Below, in pieces: positions 6,263 through 9,549 of a stretch of 9,549 bases of DNA. Position 1 is the stretch's first letter, and every line of letters starts with the position of its first letter. Below the pieces are notes generated by a model that searched no databases, had not been told where the DNA came from, and was given only the letters and a program-made list of their open reading frames with translations. The DNA lies in the NCBI GenBank assembly GCA_045636925.1, contig JAZTYK010000008.1, positions 1 to 9,549 of the forward strand. Reading direction: 5' to 3'. A program made the translations under genes and the position numbers. Source of the stretch: JAZTYK01 sp045636925 (GTDB taxonomy: Bacteria > Bacillota > Clostridia > Oscillospirales > Butyricicoccaceae).

Positions 6263-7786
6263 TTATGTGCCTCTCTTGCGCACAAGTGTCAATGCACGGG
6301 TGTAAAGATCTTTGGCTTCCCGACTGCGTCCAAAAAACAGGCCATACACCGCAGTAGGCAGTACCACGGCAAGCAGTAGCTTGGTTCCAAGCTCTGCCCC
6401 GCCCGCCAAAGCCATCGGTGCACACAGCGCATGAATGCTAGCTGCGCACATCGCCGTCACGCACACACTGAGGATGCAGTGGCCGTAATACCACCGGGGA
6501 GATGCGTCAAATCCGCGATAAAACAGAATGTAGGCATCGAACCACCAGTTGGTTGCCAAGCGGCTGATGATGCTGGCCAAAAAGACACCGGCCATACCCA
6601 AAGGATGCACCATTACCAGCGATAAAACCAGATTCAGTGCGGCATTGATCACGCTGCGGTACTTGCCCACCACGAACAGCCCGGTGGCATCCCGATACAT
6701 CAGCACGCCCAGCTGCAGGAAGTTGGTGAGGAAGTTAAATGCAATAACCGCCGTGGTGAAGTTATCCAGCAGATAGCTTTCGCCCGCCCACATTATAATA
6801 AAAGGACGGAAAAGCACCAAAAAGCAGGTAGCGCAGACCGTCAGCAGCCAGCAAAGGGCAAGCTGCAGTGTGCGGAACACCCGATAGCTCCGCTCACGAT
6901 GTCCGGCCGCATACAGATCGCCCAGGCTGGCGGTCAGCGCCCGCACCGCGTTGGAGATGACCACCTGCACCGTGGTGACCACCATACTGTAATTGCTGTA
7001 CAGACCTACCGCCAGATTGCTGACAAAGGCCGAAATAATCAGATTGTCCGTAGCCGTTCCGATGACCACGCTGATCCGCTGCAGGAACATGGCATAGGCC
7101 GCCTTGAACAGGTTTCGCCTGGCAGGTGCATCCAGCACAGCCGCCTCCCCCTGCAGCCAGGGGTAGCGCCGGGTGGTAAGCAGCGCCGCCGCCATATTCT
7201 GCATCGCTGTGGCCGCCACGCTCAGCAGCGTGTACCACAGGAACGACCGCAGCACTACCAACGCGGCGATCTGTAGTCCGCAGAAGACCACCTGCACCAG
7301 GCAAAATACAGCATCCACCAGATATTTTTTCTGATCTGCCACCAGCAGCACCGATTTATAGGCAAAGAACAGGTAAGACACCACCGTCTGTGCCAGATAA
7401 ATCAGATAGTACAAATAAATATTGACTTTGTCCGTGACCCCGGTCATCAGATGTGGCAGCGCCGGCATCAGGCACAGTCCCAGTGCCAGCACCATCAAGC
7501 CTACCACCCGGTAAACCTTGCGATAAAAGGTCATCAGCGCCCGCACCATGGCATGGTCGCCCTTGGCCAGTGGCTGATACAAATGGAAGGTAATAACGGT
7601 GGAGAATCCCAGTTCAGACACGCTGAGCAGGGTGATTACATTGGTATACAGTGCCGGAATACCCAGGTATTCTGCCCCCAATGTGTACAAAAAGGCAGTT
7701 CTGCAGGCAAAGCGCAGCAGCGCCGAGATCAACTGGCTGGCAAAGGATGCGCCTGCATTCCGCAGGGAGTTTTTCGCGCGGCTCAT
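6263..7786 (-). CDS. Wzx/RfbX-like polysaccharide flippase (MOP superfamily)
   Basis: A 507-residue integral membrane protein with about 12 to 14 hydrophobic helices, the usual size for Wzx-type exporters. The start, MSRAKNSLRNAGASFASQLI followed by FLYTLGAEYLGI and then a SELGF motif, is the typical opening of the polysaccharide biosynthesis flippase family (PF01943-like). A second block (LFKAAYAMFLQRI, TDNLIISAFV, VGLYSNYSMV) matches the family's second half. The family moves undecaprenyl-linked glycan repeat units across the membrane. ATG 7786 overlaps the pyruvyl transferase stop as ATGA, and GGGGAGGTG lies five bases upstream, so start and coupling are clear. It is the last gene of the polysaccharide operon. 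I see no strong intrinsic terminator after its TAA; only an AT-rich stretch leads into the next promoter. The glycan it carries cannot be read from the sequence. Confidence 0.9.
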   Translation of the reverse strand: MSRAKNSLRNAGASFASQLISALLRFACRTAFLYTLGAEYLGIPALYTNVITLLSVSELGFSTVITFHLYQPLAKGDHAMVRALMTFYRKVYRVVGLMVLALGLCLMPALPHLMTGVTDKVNIYLYYLIYLAQTVVSYLFFAYKSVLLVADQKKYLVDAVFCLVQVVFCGLQIAALVVLRSFLWYTLLSVAATAMQNMAAALLTTRRYPWLQGEAAVLDAPARRNLFKAAYAMFLQRISVVIGTATDNLIISAFVSNLAVGLYSNYSMVVTTVQVVISNAVRALTASLGDLYAAGHRERSYRVFRTLQLALCWLLTVCATCFLVLFRPFIIMWAGESYLLDNFTTAVIAFNFLTNFLQLGVLMYRDATGLFVVGKYRSVINAALNLVLSLVMVHPLGMAGVFLASIISRLATNWWFDAYILFYRGFDASPRWYYGHCILSVCVTAMCAASIHALCAPMALAGGAELGTKLLLAVVLPTAVYGLFFGRSREAKDLYTRALTLVRKRGT

Positions 7787-8949
7787 GGCTGCACCTCCCC
7801 ATACAAGGCCCGCTCCGCTGCCTCCAGCAACATGGCTTCAGCGTCCTGTCGCAAGCTTTCCACCAGCGCGGCGTCATATCCATTCTGCTGCGCCTCGCCA
7901 AGGGTCTGCAGCACGGTATCCGCATCCGTATCAACGGTAACGCAGCGTCCGGGTCGTCCGATTTTTTCATAAAAAGCCGGCAATTTATCATCCCACACCA
8001 CAGCCACCGCAGGAATATCCAAAGCTGCCGCAAGGATATTGCTGTGCAGTCTGGCGGCAATCACGCTGCCGTATCCGGCAACGGTGCGCACCAAATCGCC
8101 GGGCTTTACGTCGCGTGGACGGATCAGCTCCGCCTCCTTGCCCCGCAGCCCCGGCATAGATGCCACGATCTCCCGGGCATAGGACAGATCCAGCGGGTCT
8201 CCGTTGGTAAACATCTGCCACGGTGTCTGCTTAGCTTCCAGCCCGCGGATCACACCCTGCCAAAAGGCAAGGGTCTGCGCCTTTGGCGTAAAGCCGGGGA
8301 ACAAAATGCCCAATCCCACGGTCTTACTTTCCGTGTCACGGGCAACACCGTAAGTCCGTCCGGCATACAGCGCCGGATCTGCGGTTTCGCAGATCTCTTT
8401 CCCGGGCGCATACCGTTTTTGCGCCAGAGCAGCATCGTCCCTGCAGGAAATCTGCCGCACGCAGGAAGGTGCCAAGGCCGCGCCCAACCGGGCACAAACC
8501 GCATCACTGCAGGAAGGGCCAACGCCCAACGCATTGCAGATTACCGGAACTCGCCGCCGGGTCAATGCTTCGATGGCATGGGCCAAAAACAGCGCATAGC
8601 TGTCCATCAGCAGCTGTCCGCCGGCCACCACAGCCAGATCCCAGTCTTGTGCGCAAAGGTGATCCAGATATTCGGCATGCTTCTTCAGCCGATACCTTTC
8701 CCATCGCAGGCTTGCGTCAAAGGGTGTATGTTCTGTGACCCAAAACCGCAGCTTTCGCCGCAGATGGGTCTTGCGCCCGGCCTGCATGGGGCTCTCCTGC
8801 CCCGGCGCGGGCGCGGTGCGGCGAATCAGGTCATGACAACAGACCTCCGCCTCCGGAAACCGGCGGCGCAGGGAGTCTGCCACACAGTCGCAAATGACCG
8901 GATCGCCCAAGTTGGAGGAATGATACGCCCCCAAAACCAAAATCTTCAT
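7783..8949 (-). CDS. Polysaccharide pyruvyl transferase family protein (CsaB/WcaK type)
   Basis: A 388-residue cytoplasmic enzyme from ATG 8949. Family marks (PF04230-like) are KILVLGAYHSSNLGD at 2-16, VVAGGQLLMDSY at 107-118, ISCRDD at 167-172, TADPAL at 189-194, and the signature RLHSNILAAALDIPAVAVVW with DDKLPAFYEKIG at 300-331. The family transfers pyruvate from phosphoenolpyruvate as a ketal onto a sugar of a wall polymer or exopolysaccharide; some members act in other sugar transfers. The start is uncertain: a TTG at 8955 is in frame and lies seven bases after AGGAAAG, whereas ATG 8949 is 13 bases away. The stop overlaps the flippase start and the Stealth-type gene ends 9 bases upstream, so all three are one operon. 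CsaB-type pyruvylation creates the ligand for SLH domains, which is notable because an SLH-like protein follows this operon. Confidence 0.88.
   Translation of the reverse strand: MKILVLGAYHSSNLGDPVICDCVADSLRRRFPEAEVCCHDLIRRTAPAPGQESPMQAGRKTHLRRKLRFWVTEHTPFDASLRWERYRLKKHAEYLDHLCAQDWDLAVVAGGQLLMDSYALFLAHAIEALTRRRVPVICNALGVGPSCSDAVCARLGAALAPSCVRQISCRDDAALAQKRYAPGKEICETADPALYAGRTYGVARDTESKTVGLGILFPGFTPKAQTLAFWQGVIRGLEAKQTPWQMFTNGDPLDLSYAREIVASMPGLRGKEAELIRPRDVKPGDLVRTVAGYGSVIAARLHSNILAAALDIPAVAVVWDDKLPAFYEKIGRPGRCVTVDTDADTVLQTLGEAQQNGYDAALVESLRQDAEAMLLEAAERALYGEVQP
7792..7800 (-). promoter_or_regulatory. Ribosome binding site of the flippase inside the pyruvyl transferase gene
   Basis: GGGGAGGTG (7800 to 7792 on the minus strand) lies five bases before ATG 7786, within the last codons of the pyruvyl transferase gene. 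It supports the ATGA overlap as the true start of the flippase. Confidence 0.85.
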
Positions 8950-8958
8950 AGGCAAAAC

Positions 8959-9549
8959 TCAGCTTTCCTGCACTTCAAAGGAGCAAGGTCGGGGCAGCAC
9001 CTGCCGGAAGGCAGCGTGCAGTACCGCCTTCGCCTCTTCAAACCGATCTTCCATCAGTTCATTGTCGTTGATGCACAACAGCTTGTACTTTTTCGAGGTC
9101 ACCGCATCCCGCACCAGGGTAAGATCCCAGTCGCCGCCAATGCTGCAGCCCACAGACATGGTGTCATAGGGATAAAATGCGCCGGTCAGCAGCTGATAGT
9201 GCTTGACGATACAGTGGCTCACGTCCCGATAATCCCGGAACTTCCGCCGGCAGGTGGCATCCAGCAGCGCAGGCTCCAGCTCCCATACGGTTTGGAAGGC
9301 GCTTTTCAAATAGGCCTGCGGCAAATGTTGCACCGTCAGCCCCACAAACTCCCGCCGCCGCAGAGGCAGGGATACCAGATTGCGGATCAGCGCATGGGGC
9401 GTGCGCAGACTGTACCACTTGCCAAAATGCTGCTTGCGGTTTTCCAAGCGATCAAAGTGCCGGCTGAGGAAAGCCGTATCATTCATCCGCACATAATTCC
9501 ACACGGTGGGCACACCGGCAGAAAGGGGCGTTTCAGACAGGCTGTCGCA
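8959..9549 (-). CDS. Stealth-family capsule/wall polysaccharide phosphotransferase, C-terminal part
   Basis: The last 196 residues of a larger protein; the frame is open to the window edge, so the N-terminus is missing. Internal GTG 9513 is not a convincing start. Visible residues 74-83 (QHLPQAYLKS) and 97-112 (DATCRRKFRDYRDVSH) match Stealth conserved region 3, and 158-164 (CINDNE) with 185-192 (LPRPCSFE) match conserved region 4. These proteins transfer hexose-1-phosphate (for example GlcNAc-1-phosphate) to build phosphodiester-linked glycans and are related to the animal GlcNAc-1-phosphotransferase. The catalytic regions 1 and 2 should lie beyond 9549. The gene is GC-rich like its operon partners. 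Its stop is nine bases before ATG 8949 of the pyruvyl transferase, whose ribosome binding site lies in its last codons. Substrate cannot be judged from the C-terminus. Confidence 0.82.
   Translation of the reverse strand, partial: CDSLSETPLSAGVPTVWNYVRMNDTAFLSRHFDRLENRKQHFGKWYSLRTPHALIRNLVSLPLRRREFVGLTVQHLPQAYLKSAFQTVWELEPALLDATCRRKFRDYRDVSHCIVKHYQLLTGAFYPYDTMSVGCSIGGDWDLTLVRDAVTSKKYKLLCINDNELMEDRFEEAKAVLHAAFRQVLPRPCSFEVQES

Overview
This window looks like part of a Gram-positive, Clostridia-type chromosome, probably a gut Oscillospirales/Ruminococcaceae-like Firmicute. The evidence is the cell-envelope gene content (an SLH-like secreted protein, Listeria-Bacteroides repeats, a Stealth-type wall-polymer gene), strong GGAGG ribosome binding sites and a fairly high but uneven GC content. 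The taxonomic placement is inference. Every gene I can support is on the minus strand, so the window is described below from its right end to its left end.

Right part (9549 to 6263): three tightly packed genes form one operon for a surface polysaccharide or wall polymer. They are the C-terminal part of a Stealth-family sugar-phosphate transferase (cut by the window edge), a polysaccharide pyruvyl transferase of the CsaB/WcaK family, and a Wzx/RfbX-like membrane flippase. The first two are 9 nt apart (3 nt if a TTG start is used) and the last two overlap by ATGA. Together they suggest assembly of a phosphate-containing, pyruvylated glycan that is exported through the membrane.

Middle part (6262 to 4581): a single-gene unit with its own near-consensus extended -10 promoter, a short leader with a stem-loop, a 467-residue secreted acidic protein with degenerate SLH-like repeats, and a perfect 13-bp intrinsic terminator. 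Signals and codon use fit a highly expressed envelope protein. SLH domains in other Gram-positives bind pyruvylated wall polymer made with CsaB, so the neighbouring pyruvyl transferase may make the ligand for this protein.

Left part (about 4496 to 1): an AT-rich gene for a small divergent Lgt-family (prolipoprotein diacylglyceryl transferase-like) membrane protein is coupled to a very large secreted repeat protein. The large reading frame runs without interruption from the ATG at 3690 to base 1 (1230 codons) and leaves the window. It has a signal peptide, an Ig-like segment, a divergent InlB-type repeat, a long beta-rich middle and at least four Listeria-Bacteroides repeats. Its ribosome binding site overlaps the stop codon of the Lgt-like gene. 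This pairing is the most unusual feature of the window.

I see no tRNA, rRNA, CRISPR array, insertion sequence or phage gene. No gene-free stretch exceeds 300 bases.
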